NCBI RefSeq assembly: GCF_017573505.1
Contig: NZ_JAGEOJ010000038.1
Location: 1-64,000, forward strand
Direction: 5' to 3'
Length of the DNA: 64,000 nucleotides
From: Actinomadura barringtoniae
GTDB lineage: Bacteria; Actinomycetota; Actinomycetes; Streptosporangiales; Streptosporangiaceae
The notes under the pieces were generated by a model that saw nothing but the letters and a program-made list of their open reading frames with translations, was not told where the DNA came from and ran no database searches. Shown here in pieces: positions 8,787 to 18,378 of this stretch. Numbering within the stretch: position 1 is the stretch's first letter; each line of letters begins with the position of its first letter. The position numbers were made by a program, and so were the translations under genes.

Positions 8787-9176
8787 TCAGGACGTCGGGC
8801 GCGCGACCGGTCGGCCAGGCGCAGGTACAGCCTCGGCGCCTGCCTGGCCGCCGTTGTGGCGGAACCGGGCCAGCTCACGCTGAAGCTGGCGCTTCTCCAG
8901 CTCGAGGGTGTGAATCGACTCCTCGTGCTCTTCCCGCAGCTCACGCAGTTCGCGGCGAACGCGCACCGAGCGGTTGAATCCGAAGGCCGCAAGCGTGATG
9001 CCCGCCATGAACACGATGGCGACCACGGCGCCCGCGAGGAAGACCTGCCACTCCGACGTGATCCCCGGCATGGTGTCGCCGAACGCGGTCAGCTCCGCCT
9101 TCCCGGTGTTGTCCACGACGACTGCCGCACCGGCTACGACGGCCGCGATCGCGACCGCCAGCCCCAGGAACATCAT
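8787..9176 (-). CDS. two-helix membrane protein with coiled coil
   Basis: A 129-aa protein. Two hydrophobic helices (residues about 2-24 and 44-68, the second FLAGAVVAIVFMAGITLAAF) are followed by a charged heptad-like stretch (RRELRELREEHEESIHTLEL) and a Gly/Ala/Pro-rich tail. A GAGACCCTCCGC-type site precedes the ATG at 9176. No named family is recognised. It lies convergent to the helicase, where Streptomyces also has a small membrane protein. Possibly a membrane-anchored scaffold; that is inference from architecture only. Confidence 0.75.
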   Translation of the reverse strand: MMFLGLAVAIAAVVAGAAVVVDNTGKAELTAFGDTMPGITSEWQVFLAGAVVAIVFMAGITLAAFGFNRSVRVRRELRELREEHEESIHTLELEKRQLQRELARFRHNGGQAGAEAVPAPGRPVARPTS

Positions 9177-9239
9177 GCGGAGGGTCTCCTCTCCGTACCG
9201 CTGGGAGATCTTGACTGGGAGGGAGCCTAGACCCTGGGC

Positions 9240-10166
9240 AAATCGGACGCCATCGGTTCAGCCCGCAATACCCCTTCAACGCACCCGCATACGCAACGGC
9301 ATCAGCGCCGCCCCAGCAGCCCACCACCCCCCACCAACGACCAATCCACCAGATCCAGACGGAGCCCAGCGTCTCCACCCGGGGCCCCAGCGTCATCCAT
9401 CACCCCGTGGGCCTACAGCGTCCTCACCCGTGGCCCCACGGCATCGTCACCCGTGGGCCCACAGCATCGTCACCCGTGGGCCCATAGCGTCGCGCCCGTG
9501 GGCCCCAGCGACGTCTTCTTGGCCCCGACGACATCTTCTTCTGGGCCACCGCCGACATCGGCTGCGGGTCCGATGTCGTCGGTTGGGTGGTCGGCCACTC
9601 CTGCATCGTCTACGGACCGGGACAACCGTCGTGCTGAGCACGCCCCGGGAGACATGCCCGGGGAGGGCCGCCAACCACAGATCTGCGGCCGCGCGAGCAC
9701 GCCACTAGTGGGCCCACTCACACCCGGCCCTCCAGTACCCAAGCCGCGGTAGCCAATGCCCAACTCACCATCGGCCGGGCGAACTCGTCACCACGCAGCC
9801 AACCAAGCCTGGCCCACCTCACCGAACCCACCACCGGACTGGCTAGCGTAGGTCCGCGCGAATCCGCAGGCTCACCGCACCGACCCACTCCCAGAACCCG
9901 ATCCAAACGGTCCCGTTCCACAGCACGGCGTGCAGGCAGGCATTCAGCTCGAGATAGGCCTGTACGAGGCGCTGGCCGCCGCACCGGACGGCAGCGGCCC
10001 CGCGATCTGCCCTCTCCCCTGATCTGTCCGCCGCGGCCCTGGCGTAGTTGCGAAGGAGCCCGCACCATCAACCGAGCAGGCCCGTCACCACTGGCAGGCG
10101 ACGGCCTTAGCAGAAGCCCTTCTGACAAACGGTCCCAGCAAGCGGCGGCGCGAGTCTGAGCAGGTC
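9240..10166. other. intergenic stretch with repeat array
   Basis: About 0.9 kb with no credible gene. It contains the 23-bp tandem array listed separately (9368-9506). The rest (9507-10166) is C/G-rich with short open frames that show no family likeness. Confidence 0.5.
9368..9506. repeat. 23-bp tandem repeat array
   Basis: About six imperfect copies of a unit read as AGCATCGTCACCCGTGGGCC plus CAC. The three central copies (9417-9439, 9440-9462, 9463-9485) keep 23 bp; the outer ones vary (21-28 bp). The unit length is not a multiple of three, so it is not a coding repeat. Confidence 0.85.
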
Positions 10167-11495
10167 CTACTTGTTACGGCGGCGACGGCCGCGGGCCGTG
10201 TGACCGGGCTTGCCGTCCGCGCCCTCTTGGCCGGCGATGCTCACGTCCACGCCTCCGGCGCGCTTGCCGAGCGCGGCCGGACGGCGCTTGGGCTTGTCCT
10301 TGCCCTCGCCACTGGTCCCCGGGGCCTTCATGACGGCGGTCGCGGTCTTGTCCACGGCCGCGTTCTTGCCAGCACCCGGCTTGGCGGGGGAAGGCGCGGG
10401 CTTACCGGGCGGCGTGAGGGTCGCGGTCTTGGCGATCGCCTCCGCTCGCGCGATCCGCTCGCGTTCCTTGCTGACCCTCTTGCGGCCGACGCCGGCGCGC
10501 GCCATCCGGGCTGCCATGCCGCGGTTGCTCACGCCGGCCTGCGCGACCCGGAGGCGCCGGGTCCACGTGCCCAGGTGAGCCGCGACGACCAGGAGCACCA
10601 GCGCGATCCCGACGCTCTTGCCCCACTGCAGGCTGCTGGTCGCGGCGACGTTCTTGGCCTTGGGCGACATCTGGTTGGCGACCTGCGGTGTCGGGTAGGC
10701 GAAGCCCGGCGTGGCCCCGTCCGGCTGCACGTTCGGCAGCGTGAGCGGAGACGAGCTGTTGAACGGGGTCAGCGGCGTGGTCGGGGTGGGCGCCGTGGTG
10801 CCTGGCGGAAGCGAGGGCGTGCTGCCAGGCGGAAGGTTCGCCCCTCCGCCGCCGCCACCGGCGTTCGCCGTCGCGGCCGCCGCGCCCGAGTAGACCGAGC
10901 CACCCGCGCCGCTCGGCCGCTTGGCCGTCACGCTGACGCCCACGTTCCCAGTAGCGCTGGACGGGAGGGAGAAGCTGGCGGAGCAGCTGGTGCCGGAGCA
11001 GAACGAGCCCGTCGATCCGGACCTGGAGCCGACGCCGCTGGCCTTGACCGTGTAACCGGACAGGTCGTCTTCGAGGCCGAGGTTCCAGTTCACCCGCAGC
11101 TTGCCGCCCGAAGCCGTGGCGGAGACGCCGCTCGGGCTGGCCGGAGGGATCCTCACCTTGAACGTGTTGTGGTCGTACACGTGGTTGGTGGGACGGCCGA
11201 CGAGGTAGACCTCGTAGTTTCCGTTGCGCTGCAGGTAGATCGTGCCCGAGAGGTCACCGGTGCCGGACTTCTTGGCGAGGAACGAGTCGTCGCCGCTCGG
11301 CGTCTTCACCCGCAGCTCCATCGTGAGCGCGAAGTCGAAGTGCGCCCGCGCGGTCACCGAGGACCCGCTGGTGATCACCGAGCCGTTGCTCGGCGACAGC
11401 ACGCTGGTCGTGGCTGCGTCCGCGGACAGCGGCAGACCTAGGACGGCGGATCCAGCCGCGAGAACGACTGCACCGATCCTGCGAATCCTGGTCAC
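10167..11495 (-). CDS. secreted/membrane protein with fibronectin-III-like domain
   Basis: I choose GTG 11495 (442 aa): it follows GGAGGG and immediately gives a signal peptide (VTRIRRIGAVVLAAGSAVLG, cleavage likely after SADA). A longer frame to 11642 lacks such a start. Next come an Ig-like N-terminal part (TTSVLSPSNGSVITSG), a fibronectin-III-like domain (PSGVSATASGGKLRVNWNL), a Gly/Pro/Thr linker, one membrane helix at about 290-310 (VGIALVLLVVAAHLG) and a long basic Lys/Arg/Ala/Pro C-terminal tail. So it is an extracellular domain on one anchor with a basic cytoplasmic tail. Its place among the tad genes suggests a cell-surface role; function unproven. Confidence 0.8.
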   Translation of the reverse strand: MTRIRRIGAVVLAAGSAVLGLPLSADAATTSVLSPSNGSVITSGSSVTARAHFDFALTMELRVKTPSGDDSFLAKKSGTGDLSGTIYLQRNGNYEVYLVGRPTNHVYDHNTFKVRIPPASPSGVSATASGGKLRVNWNLGLEDDLSGYTVKASGVGSRSGSTGSFCSGTSCSASFSLPSSATGNVGVSVTAKRPSGAGGSVYSGAAAATANAGGGGGGANLPPGSTPSLPPGTTAPTPTTPLTPFNSSSPLTLPNVQPDGATPGFAYPTPQVANQMSPKAKNVAATSSLQWGKSVGIALVLLVVAAHLGTWTRRLRVAQAGVSNRGMAARMARAGVGRKRVSKERERIARAEAIAKTATLTPPGKPAPSPAKPGAGKNAAVDKTATAVMKAPGTSGEGKDKPKRRPAALGKRAGGVDVSIAGQEGADGKPGHTARGRRRRNK

Positions 11496-11737
11496 GGCCT
11501 CAATCCCTCCATCAACTCCTTCGCCGCACCCGGGAGCCTGGCCGGCTTCGGGGGGCGATGCAGCCGCCGTGTCTGGTGATACCACTGGGTTTACGGCAGC
11601 GTAACGTACTAATCGGTAGCGAACGTCACGGAAGGGTGACAAAGCGAGAGCGGCTCGTGGCCGCCCTTGGCCTCAGAGACCCTTCCACACGCCCGCCAGA
11701 CCTCTATTGACGTTCGATTCAATACGAACCTGGTTGG

Positions 11738-12166
11738 TCAGGGTACGCCTTCGTCCCCCACAGGACCAGCCCTGGCCCGGGACGAGACCCGCAGATCACC
11801 TGCCGCGATCGGCACTCGGATCATCACGAACACCGAGACGTCGACGATCCTGCCACGCACCCGGCACGCCGACAGCCGCCCGCCGGAATCCGCCGCGATC
11901 GACGTCGCCGCCCGGCATGCGACCCCGGTCCCCTCTGCCACCCGAGCGGCCGCGGCCAACGCCGCCAAGTCCGCCGCCGCATCCGCCCGATGCCGAGCCG
12001 CCCTGACCCCGCCCACCATCATCGCGACCACTGCACCGAACCAGACAACCCCCATGACCGCCGCCACCCAGATCGTCCCAGCCCCCCGGTCACCAACAAC
12101 TCCCCACCCTCGGGCACCCCACCCTGAAGCCCTCCGCCCTGAAGCCCTCCGCCCAAGTCCACCCAT
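11738..12166 (-). CDS. TadE-like pseudopilin, Rv3654c family
   Basis: A 142-aa protein of the Rv3654c group (TadE-like proteins near the helicase/Ssd tad locus in actinobacteria). Start ATG 12166 has GGAGGC eight bases upstream. The pilin-like N-terminal segment GDRGAGTIWVAAVMGVVWF is followed by a helix, an Ala-rich region (ADAAADLAALAAAARVAEG) and two Cys (ACRAAT, SACRVRG) that may pair outside the cell. Unlike classical TadE it lacks the Glu at position +5. The first about 30 residues are an Arg/Gly-rich repeat (GRRAS), perhaps extended by local sequence duplication. Confidence 0.8.
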   Translation of the reverse strand: MGGLGRRASGRRASGWGARGWGVVGDRGAGTIWVAAVMGVVWFGAVVAMMVGGVRAARHRADAAADLAALAAAARVAEGTGVACRAATSIAADSGGRLSACRVRGRIVDVSVFVMIRVPIAAGDLRVSSRARAGPVGDEGVP

Positions 12167-12317
12167 CGCCCGGCGCCTCCAATCCCGTCTCCGCCGCCAA
12201 CACCTGACTCCTGGACTGCGACCGCCCAGCCGCCCCAACTCATGCATCCAGCACGTGCTGTCCCTGGCTGGTATGGCTTGCCGAAGTCACTCCAACCCCA
12301 GCCATCCCGACTCCAGC

Positions 12318-12480
12318 CGCCCTAACCCCGGCCGCCCTAACCCCGGCCGTCCCTAACCCCGGCCGCCCTAACCCCGGCCGCCCTAACCCCGGCCGCCCTA
12401 ACCCCGGCCGCCCTAACCCCGGCCGTCCCTAACCCCGGCCGTCCCTGACCCCGGCCGTCGCGACCCCGGTCGCCCTAACC
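12318..12480. repeat. 15-bp CCCTAACCCCGGCCG tandem array
   Basis: About eleven copies of CGCCCTAACCCCGGC, some with an extra base (CGTCCCTAACCCC), the last ones degenerate. It lies between the two TadE-like genes, in sequence with no gene of its own. Confidence 0.92.
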
Positions 12481-12837
12481 TCGCTGTTCGTCATCTGGTC
12501 GCTGACGGGGCTGGCGCTCGAGGTGCCGTCGGATGTGTGGGCGGACGCGTTCTCCCGTCGGCTCCCCGGCCGTCGCGACCCGGCCCTGGTCACCCCAACT
12601 GCAGTTGCCCAACTCCAGCCGCCCGACTCCGGCTGCCCGACCCTGGACCGTTGCCGGGCAGCTCGATGCTCACCGTGAAGCGCTCCATGCGAGCCGGATT
12701 CAGGCGGCCGAGGACCTGCCCTTGCCGTCTGGACAGGCAGCCATGGTCGCCGGGCCGCGTGCTCGCATGCAGAGAGCACCGCCATGCGTTCAGAGTCGGG
12801 CCCCACGGCTGTAGCCGATGGCCTGAGGACGGAAGCT
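12481..12837. other. gene-less gap inside the tad cluster
   Basis: Roughly 360 bp between the repeat array and tadE. I find no frame with family likeness on either strand. In relatives the TadE genes usually abut, so this gap together with the array looks like inserted or expanded sequence. Confidence 0.45.
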
Positions 12838-13212
12838 CTAGCCGGACGGGCCTGCGTCCGCGGCTCCGGGCTCTGTGGCTGCGGCGGCGTGGGCGCTGAC
12901 CGTGATGGGAGGGAGGCCGCTCGGCCCTGGCGCGTTGACCTGGACTGTGACGACGACCTCGGCAGTCTCGGCGTCCCGGCTCGCCTGGACTTTCGCCCCC
13001 GAGGGGACTGCATGGGCCACAACCTCACGAACCGTGGCCAACGACTCCCCACGGGCCGCAGCACGAGCGCCACTCCGGGCAGCATCCGTGCAGGCCAACT
13101 GAACCGAGGCGACCATCACGCCCCACAGCGCCGCGACCATGATCAGAACGAGGCCGGGCAGGGCCACGGCGATCTCAGCCGTGGCCGAGCCTCGGTCTCC
13201 GCGCCCCTTCAC
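12838..13212 (-). CDS. tadE: TadE family pseudopilin
   Basis: A 124-aa TadE-type pseudopilin. The prepilin signal is good: short basic leader MKGRGDRG, then SATAE with Glu at +5 after the presumed Gly8/Ser9 cleavage, then hydrophobic IAVALPGLVLIMVAALWGVM. The remainder is an extracellular domain with one Cys (QLACTDAAR). The start overlaps the stop of the upstream Flp-like gene in an ATGA, so the two are translationally coupled. It would form a minor subunit of the Tad pilus or secretion structure. Confidence 0.9.
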   Translation of the reverse strand: MKGRGDRGSATAEIAVALPGLVLIMVAALWGVMVASVQLACTDAARSGARAAARGESLATVREVVAHAVPSGAKVQASRDAETAEVVVTVQVNAPGPSGLPPITVSAHAAAATEPGAADAGPSG

Positions 13213-13403
13213 CCCGCGAGTTGGAGGGCGCGTTTGATGATCCCTAACAGAAGGGTGCGTACCTCCGGACTAGTTACGATCTTGAACAGAAGACCGGCGA
13301 ACGCGGCTGCCGCGACCGTGCCGACCGCGTATTCGGCGGTCGACATGCCGGCGTCCTTCGCGGCCCGGCGCCAGCGCCGCACGATCGTTCTTGTCACCCG
13401 CAT
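13209..13403 (-). CDS. DUF4244 Flp-pilin-like protein
   Basis: A 64-aa protein of the DUF4244 group, the Flp-type major-pilin-like protein of actinobacterial tad loci. Basic leader, then GMSTAEYAVGTVAAAAFAGL: Glu24 is +5 from the Gly19/Met20 junction, as in type IV prepilins. A second hydrophobic stretch follows (LLFKIV, LLLGIIKRAL). Overlaps tadE by four bases. No prepilin peptidase gene is present in this window, so processing must depend on one elsewhere. Confidence 0.9.
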   Translation of the reverse strand: MRVTRTIVRRWRRAAKDAGMSTAEYAVGTVAAAAFAGLLFKIVTSPEVRTLLLGIIKRALQLAG

Positions 13404-13723
13404 TCGGGGCTCCTTCCTTGTTGACTCGGACGCCCGTTAGCGCCCGAACCAAGCCTGCGGCGCCCCAACTCAGACCACCAGGCGAATCCCGTTCTGTGGA
13501 TAACTCATCTGAGATCTGAACCCTGTGCACCGTTTGCCCAGCTAGAAGGCTGTTTCGCCACGGTCCCCTTGAGTGCCGTCCACCGCCCACAGGGACTCGT
13601 TCGCCCCCTCCTCTGGGATCGGGTTGGCCGATGACCCTCATCGCGCCCACATCTCGACCCGCGCGGCCGATCTTCCGAAGGTCAGCCAGGCTGTAGATCC
13701 CTCGATGGGGTAGAACGACATGC

Positions 13724-14104
13724 ATGGCTAGTCGAATGAGTGAGCTGGTCCTGAAATGCCGCGACCCCGAGCGCCTCGCCGCGTTCTGGTCCGAGGCGCT
13801 CGGCTACGTGGAGATCGACCGCGAACCGGACGCCATCGCGATCGGCCCCGAGAAAGACGGGGACGGCAGCGGACAGCTCTCACTCCTCTTCGAGAAGAGC
13901 AGCGATCCCAGGCCCGGCAAGCCTTGGCTCCACATCGACATCAACGCCACGGATCGCGACCAGGACGCCGAACTCGAGCGCTTGTACGCCCTCGGCGCCA
14001 CTCCGGCCGATGTCGGGCAGACGGGCGAGGAAACCTGGCACGTCCTAGCCGACCCCGAGGGCAACGAGTTCTGTCTACTCCGCAGGAGGCTGGACCCTCT
14101 GTAG
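13724..14104 (+). CDS. VOC / glyoxalase-like domain protein
   Basis: A 126-aa vicinal-oxygen-chelate fold protein of the glyoxalase-like (Glyoxalase_6) type. It opens with LVLKCRDPERLAAFWSEALG and ends with WHVLADPEGNEFCLLR, the usual first and last motifs; Glu near the end (GNEFC) is a typical metal ligand. ATG 13724 or the in-frame ATG at 13736 (MSELVLK) could be the start, and neither has a strong ribosome site. It runs opposite to the tad genes and splits the tadC part from the pilin part, so it is probably an insertion into the cluster. Substrate unknown. Confidence 0.85.
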   Translation: MASRMSELVLKCRDPERLAAFWSEALGYVEIDREPDAIAIGPEKDGDGSGQLSLLFEKSSDPRPGKPWLHIDINATDRDQDAELERLYALGATPADVGQTGEETWHVLADPEGNEFCLLRRRLDPL

Positions 14105-14927
14105 GAGGAAGCCCAGCCGACTCAGCTGAGACCTTGGCCCATATCTGCAGTCGTTTCACGACAAGGCAGTCCGCCCGTTCCGGCAAAGCGCTTGAGGCCT
14201 TGCTCCTGGTGAAGTCTTGAGGCGCTGCCACAGCCGTCCTTGGCGGGTTCACTCTCGCGAGCGGCAGCGAAGGCGGAATGACCGGATGGCCACCGCTCCG
14301 GCGCGGCTCCCACCTACGCCCGGTACGGCAGCAACGCGCCGTTCACTGCGGTATTGAGGGCTCTGGAAGTGACTCTCGCACGAGATTGCATCCGCTCCTG
14401 GCGGCCTGATCACATGGAGGAACTGAGGACCAGAGCACTGATCAAGATCCTTCTTGATGTCTCTGCTCGCACCGATGAGCAGGACGAGGGGGGCCCTGCA
14501 TCTAGCTCAGAGCGACCATCCCTAGGCTCGAAATTGCGTCCGATCCCAACACGGGACCGCGTTGTCGCCGCCTCCGCTGGTGAGTTGCTGGGAGAACTGG
14601 CCACGAGACTCGGCGGACTCAGGGAACAGGAAGTCGCGCGACTCACGCCCGCGACCGGACTCTCGACCCGCGCCCCACCCTCACCCCCACCCGTGACCCG
14701 TGACCCGTGACCCGTGACCCGTGACGAGTATCAGTCCGCGTCTCACGCAGAAGCTGAGGCGCACGCCGAACAGCGCCGAGGCGATTCTCCTGAGCACGAG
14801 CAGCGAATCACGACCCAATGACGGCAGTGCTCGGTCTAGCTCAGGGTGGTCAAGCCGACGCACGCCCAGTGGAACAGCAGGTCTTCTGTCACCTGCCGTG
14901 GCGCAGCGTTGGGCGCCATCCACTCGG
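14105..14927. other. gap without confident gene, short repeat
   Basis: About 820 bp between the VOC gene and tadC. Open frames on both strands (for instance around 14354-14710) show no family likeness. At 14690-14724 there are five exact copies of the 7-mer CCCGTGA. Probably non-coding or decayed. Confidence 0.45.
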
Positions 14928-15668
14928 CTACCAGGGCAAGAGGATCGTTGAAGCGATTCCGGCGATGGCAGGCACCACTCCCAGCAGAACGAAGGCAGGC
15001 AGGAAGCAAAGCCCCAGCGGAGCGACCGCACGGATACCTGCCGCTCGGGCTCGTGCCGCGGCTGCCGTACGAGCAGTACGGCGTTGATCGCGAGCAAGGC
15101 GGGAGAGGGTTGGGGCCAACGAGGCCCCACTCTGCGAAGCCCGTACGGCGGTCCTGGCCAAAGGTGCGAGGGAAGCATCTTCAGCGAGGGCGAGCCAAGC
15201 TGTGGATGGATCTGCGCCAAGACGTACCTGCGCAGCGACTCCGCTCAACGCCTCACCCAGCGGGCCACCAACCGTGGTCGCCACAGCCTCGACTGCCTCA
15301 CCCCAGGGCGTGCCTCCCCGTAGGCACGCGGCGAGGAGGTCGACAGCGATCGGAAGGTCGGCGATCAGACGGGCTTTCCGACGGCGCTGCTCGGCGTTCG
15401 CCATGCGACCTGACGTCCTGGCCACGACCACGCCAACGACGAGACCGGCAACTGCGCCCACTGGTCCGCCCAATGTCACCGCAGTCACTAGGCCCGCGAC
15501 ACCGGCCGCCACAAGGCGGAGCTGCTGCTCGCGGCCTCGCGGTGGTGGAGGCCCGGGTTGCGACGGCGACCGCACGAGAGCGGCAAGCCTCTGCGCTCCT
15601 GGCGCAGGCCCTCTGGGCAGCAAGAGCCCGAACGCCGCCATGCACGCTAACGCCACCCAAACCAGCAT
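14928..15668 (-). CDS. tadC: type II/IV secretion system F-domain protein (TadC-like)
   Basis: A 246-aa inner-membrane platform protein with a T2SSF domain. It has an N-terminal helix (LVWVALACMAAFGLLL), a central pair (LRLVAAGVAGLVTAVTLGG, VGAVAGLVVGVVVA), the F-domain core (LIADLPIAVDLLAACLRGG, then WGEAVEAVA), and a C-terminal hydrophobic hairpin (LGLCFLPAFVLLGVVPAIAG). It follows tadB on the minus strand after a 118-bp gap. In Tad systems TadB and TadC together anchor the CpaF motor. Confidence 0.9.
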   Translation of the reverse strand: MLVWVALACMAAFGLLLPRGPAPGAQRLAALVRSPSQPGPPPPRGREQQLRLVAAGVAGLVTAVTLGGPVGAVAGLVVGVVVARTSGRMANAEQRRRKARLIADLPIAVDLLAACLRGGTPWGEAVEAVATTVGGPLGEALSGVAAQVRLGADPSTAWLALAEDASLAPLARTAVRASQSGASLAPTLSRLARDQRRTARTAAAARARAAGIRAVAPLGLCFLPAFVLLGVVPAIAGIASTILLPW

Positions 15669-15786
15669 CTCTCCTCCTCACAGGGCCCCGAAGCGCCACG
15701 TCGCGCAGCCCAGCTGTGCCGGACGCTCGGTGGTCTGCGGCGTGGTCGCCGGGATCTCGGCGGTCTTGGGCAGGCTGTGGGCGGGC

Positions 15787-16551
15787 TCATCTTGGGACCT
15801 CGGCGGCGCGGGCAAGGCGGCGGGTCCACCAGAGGCCGGTGGCATCGAGGGCTAGGCCGGTGAGGAGGCAGCCGAGGCCCGGGAGCGTGCCGAAGAGGAA
15901 GGCGAGTGGGTTTGCGCCGAGGGCGGCCGCCATGCCCAGGCCGAGTAGGGGCAGGCCAGCCAAGAGGCGGGCTGTGGCCTTGGGGCCGGCTAACTGGGCG
16001 GCTACCTCCTGGCGTTGGGTCTCTTCGTCGCGTAGTGCTGAGGCGAGGCCGTCGAGGACCGTCGCTAGTGTGCCGCCGCGTTCGGCGCCGATTCGCCAGC
16101 AGGCCACGAGGAGGCGTAGGCCTTCAGCACCTGGGCGTTCGGCCAAGGCCTCTAGGCGTTCGATCGCGGGGGTGTCCGCTGCGGCTTCGGGCGCCCTCGA
16201 AGGGATGTGGCTTGAGGGGTGTTGTTCGTCTGGGGCGGATAGTTCGTAAGCCACGGTTCGGTCCACGAAGGTGGCTGCTGCTGCGAAGGCCTCGTCGGGT
16301 GTACGGCCTGCGGCTAGCTCTGCTGCCATGCCATCGCAGAGCTCGATGACAGCCGTACGCCAGACGAGTTCCCGGCGGTTGCGGTCGCGGATGTTGTTCA
16401 GCCAGGTCGCCAGCTGGTTGAGGGGGTTGGGGTGGTCTGTTGAGTGTGGGTGCAGTAATTGAGCCAGGCGGTGGGCGGGTAGTGAAGGGCCTGCCAGGAA
16501 GTAGATGGCTACGGCGATGCCGACTGCGGCGAAGCCCAGTGGGCCGATCAT
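15787..16551 (-). CDS. tadB: type II/IV secretion system F-domain protein (TadB-like)
   Basis: A 254-aa membrane protein. ATG 16551 overlaps the cpaF stop in an ATGA, so I choose it over much longer upstream readings that merely run through cpaF in another frame. N-terminal helix FAAVGIAVAIYFLAG; F-domain signature VIELCDGMAAELAAGRTPDE; later GLRLLVACWRIGAERGGTLA and two C-terminal helices (LLAGLPLLGLGMAAALGA). It is the partner of the TadC-like protein downstream and of CpaF upstream. Confidence 0.9.
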   Translation of the reverse strand: MIGPLGFAAVGIAVAIYFLAGPSLPAHRLAQLLHPHSTDHPNPLNQLATWLNNIRDRNRRELVWRTAVIELCDGMAAELAAGRTPDEAFAAAATFVDRTVAYELSAPDEQHPSSHIPSRAPEAAADTPAIERLEALAERPGAEGLRLLVACWRIGAERGGTLATVLDGLASALRDEETQRQEVAAQLAGPKATARLLAGLPLLGLGMAAALGANPLAFLFGTLPGLGCLLTGLALDATGLWWTRRLARAAEVPR

Positions 16552-17729
16552 GGTGATTGGTCCCTGGTGGGCGGGCATTTCCAGCGGTTTCCGAGGCGGT
16601 TGGCCAGGAGCTGGGCGCCGCTGGCTGCGATGAGGGTTCCGTTGGGAGTGACCGAGACGGCGGGGACGACCTCGACCAAGCCGTCGGAGCCGCGTTGGAG
16701 GAGACAGACCTCCGCTACGCGGCGGCGGCCGCCACCGGGTTCGCGGACCAGGTGTACGACGACGTCTAGGGCTGCGGCTAGCTGGCTGTGTACCGCCTCG
16801 CGGCTCAGTCCTGCGGCACAGGCCAGGGCCTCTAGGCGAGCCGGAACGTCGGCCGCGGCGTTGGCATGAAGCGTTCCGCAACCTCCTTCGTGGCCTGTGT
16901 TGAGTGCGCCTAGGAGGACGACGACCTCGGCACCTCGGACCTCGCCGACGACCAGGCGGTCTGGACGCATCCGCAACGCTTGCCGTACCAGGTCGAGGAG
17001 ATCGACGCCGCCTGCGCCTTCCACGTTGGGTGGGCGGGCTTCCAGCCGTACGACGTGGGGGTGGGAAGGGCTTAGCTCGGCAGAGTCCTCGACCAGGAGG
17101 AGGCGTTCCCCTGGATCGGCTAGGGACAGTAGGCAGCTGAGCAGGGTCGTCTTGCCTGTACCTGTGCCGCCCGTGACTAGGAACGCAACGCGTGCAGACA
17201 CCAGGGCGGACAGAAGCTGCGCGCCGTCGGAGGGGATTGCTCCTGCTTCCACAAGTTCGGTGAGGGTGAAGGCTCGCCGACGCGGGAGGCGCAGCGACAG
17301 GCACGTGCCGTTCGCGGCGACTGGTGGGAGAACGGCATGGAGGCGTACGCCGCCCGGGAGGCGAGCGTCGGCATAAGGTGCAGCGTCGTCCAGGCGGCGG
17401 CCGGCCGCAGCGGTCAGTCGCTGGGCCAGCCTGCGGAGGCTGGCCTCGTCCGGGAAGCGCATCGACGTACGGATCAGTCCTTCGCCCGCTTCCACCCATA
17501 CTTCGTCCGGACCATTGACCAGGACGTCAGTGACTTCTGGGGCGCGGAGCAACGGCTCAAGGGGGCCCGCACCGACGAACTCGGCGCATAACTCGTCCGC
17601 GAGGGTCAGGACTTCGCGATCGCCAAGCAGGCGTTCTTCTGCCCTGAGTGCAGCGGCTACTCGGCCGGCTGTCGGCTCGGCTCCTGCGTCCGCGAGCCGA
17701 TCTCGTACTGCGTCTGAGAACTTGTTCAT
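16548..17729 (-). CDS. cpaF: CpaF/TadA-family secretion ATPase
   Basis: A 393-aa traffic ATPase of the VirB11/CpaF group that powers Tad pilus or secretion assembly at the cytoplasmic membrane. Start ATG 17729 lies behind AAAGGAGA. N-terminal domain with FVGAGPLEPLLRAPEVTDVL and LVNGPDEVWVE. Walker A GGTGTGKT at 187-194, Asp box LLVEDSAEL, Walker B/His box RPDRLVVGEVRGAEV and GHEGGCGTLHANAAAD. All catalytic motifs look intact. Its stop overlaps tadB. Confidence 0.95.
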   Translation of the reverse strand: MNKFSDAVRDRLADAGAEPTAGRVAAALRAEERLLGDREVLTLADELCAEFVGAGPLEPLLRAPEVTDVLVNGPDEVWVEAGEGLIRTSMRFPDEASLRRLAQRLTAAAGRRLDDAAPYADARLPGGVRLHAVLPPVAANGTCLSLRLPRRRAFTLTELVEAGAIPSDGAQLLSALVSARVAFLVTGGTGTGKTTLLSCLLSLADPGERLLLVEDSAELSPSHPHVVRLEARPPNVEGAGGVDLLDLVRQALRMRPDRLVVGEVRGAEVVVLLGALNTGHEGGCGTLHANAAADVPARLEALACAAGLSREAVHSQLAAALDVVVHLVREPGGGRRRVAEVCLLQRGSDGLVEVVPAVSVTPNGTLIAASGAQLLANRLGNRWKCPPTRDQSP

Positions 17730-18378
17730 GTCGGGGTCTCCTTTGGAGCTCGGCACTGTCTTGGGATCGGGTGCTGCTTGATGTAGTGGTGGCTGGGGCG
17801 GGCTCGTTTGTCGGCTGCCAGCGCGCTAGTGGGTGACTGGCTCGTGTCCAGTCGGCTGGGGCTCGCGCGCGGCGATGTCGATGGCTCGTGTGGCTTAATG
17901 CGCGTCTCAGACGCCTGGGTCCGAGCGATGGCCACCGAAACTTGTTGGTTGTCCGGGGGCCGCCGCCAGGCAGCAAGGCCTGTGGTGATGTAGCGCTGGC
18001 CTGGCGGGCGCGGACTCTCGGTTCTGCTTGCGGTTTCCAGCCTCTGTGCGCCGCGCCGCGCTGCACAGCGAGGCTGGTCTCTGGTTCAGGGTGCTTCTGC
18101 CAGGCGGCGGCAGGTGTCTCCCGGGCAGCACGGACGGACGTCGCTGCCCAGCGCTGTCTTTCGGAGCGCCGGGCAGCGACGCTTGCCGTCTCGTCCCTAC
18201 AGTCCCCAGCTCAGCTCAGCGGCCGCATGCCGTTCAGGCGGAGTGGCACCGAGGTGACCGGCTGGATGTTTGAGCGACGGGTTGGGCACGGAGTGCGGTG
18301 TTGCTGAATGCCTCCTGGATGACAGGAATGGAGGCGCGGCGGGGACGTGTCTTGGCCGCGTAAGGCTTCTGGTGCGGC
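17730..18378. other. gap between cpaF and ssd
   Basis: About 650 bp with no supported gene. In most relatives ssd and cpaF are adjacent, so the gap is unusual. A possible short coupled frame borders it (18379-18588). Confidence 0.4.
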
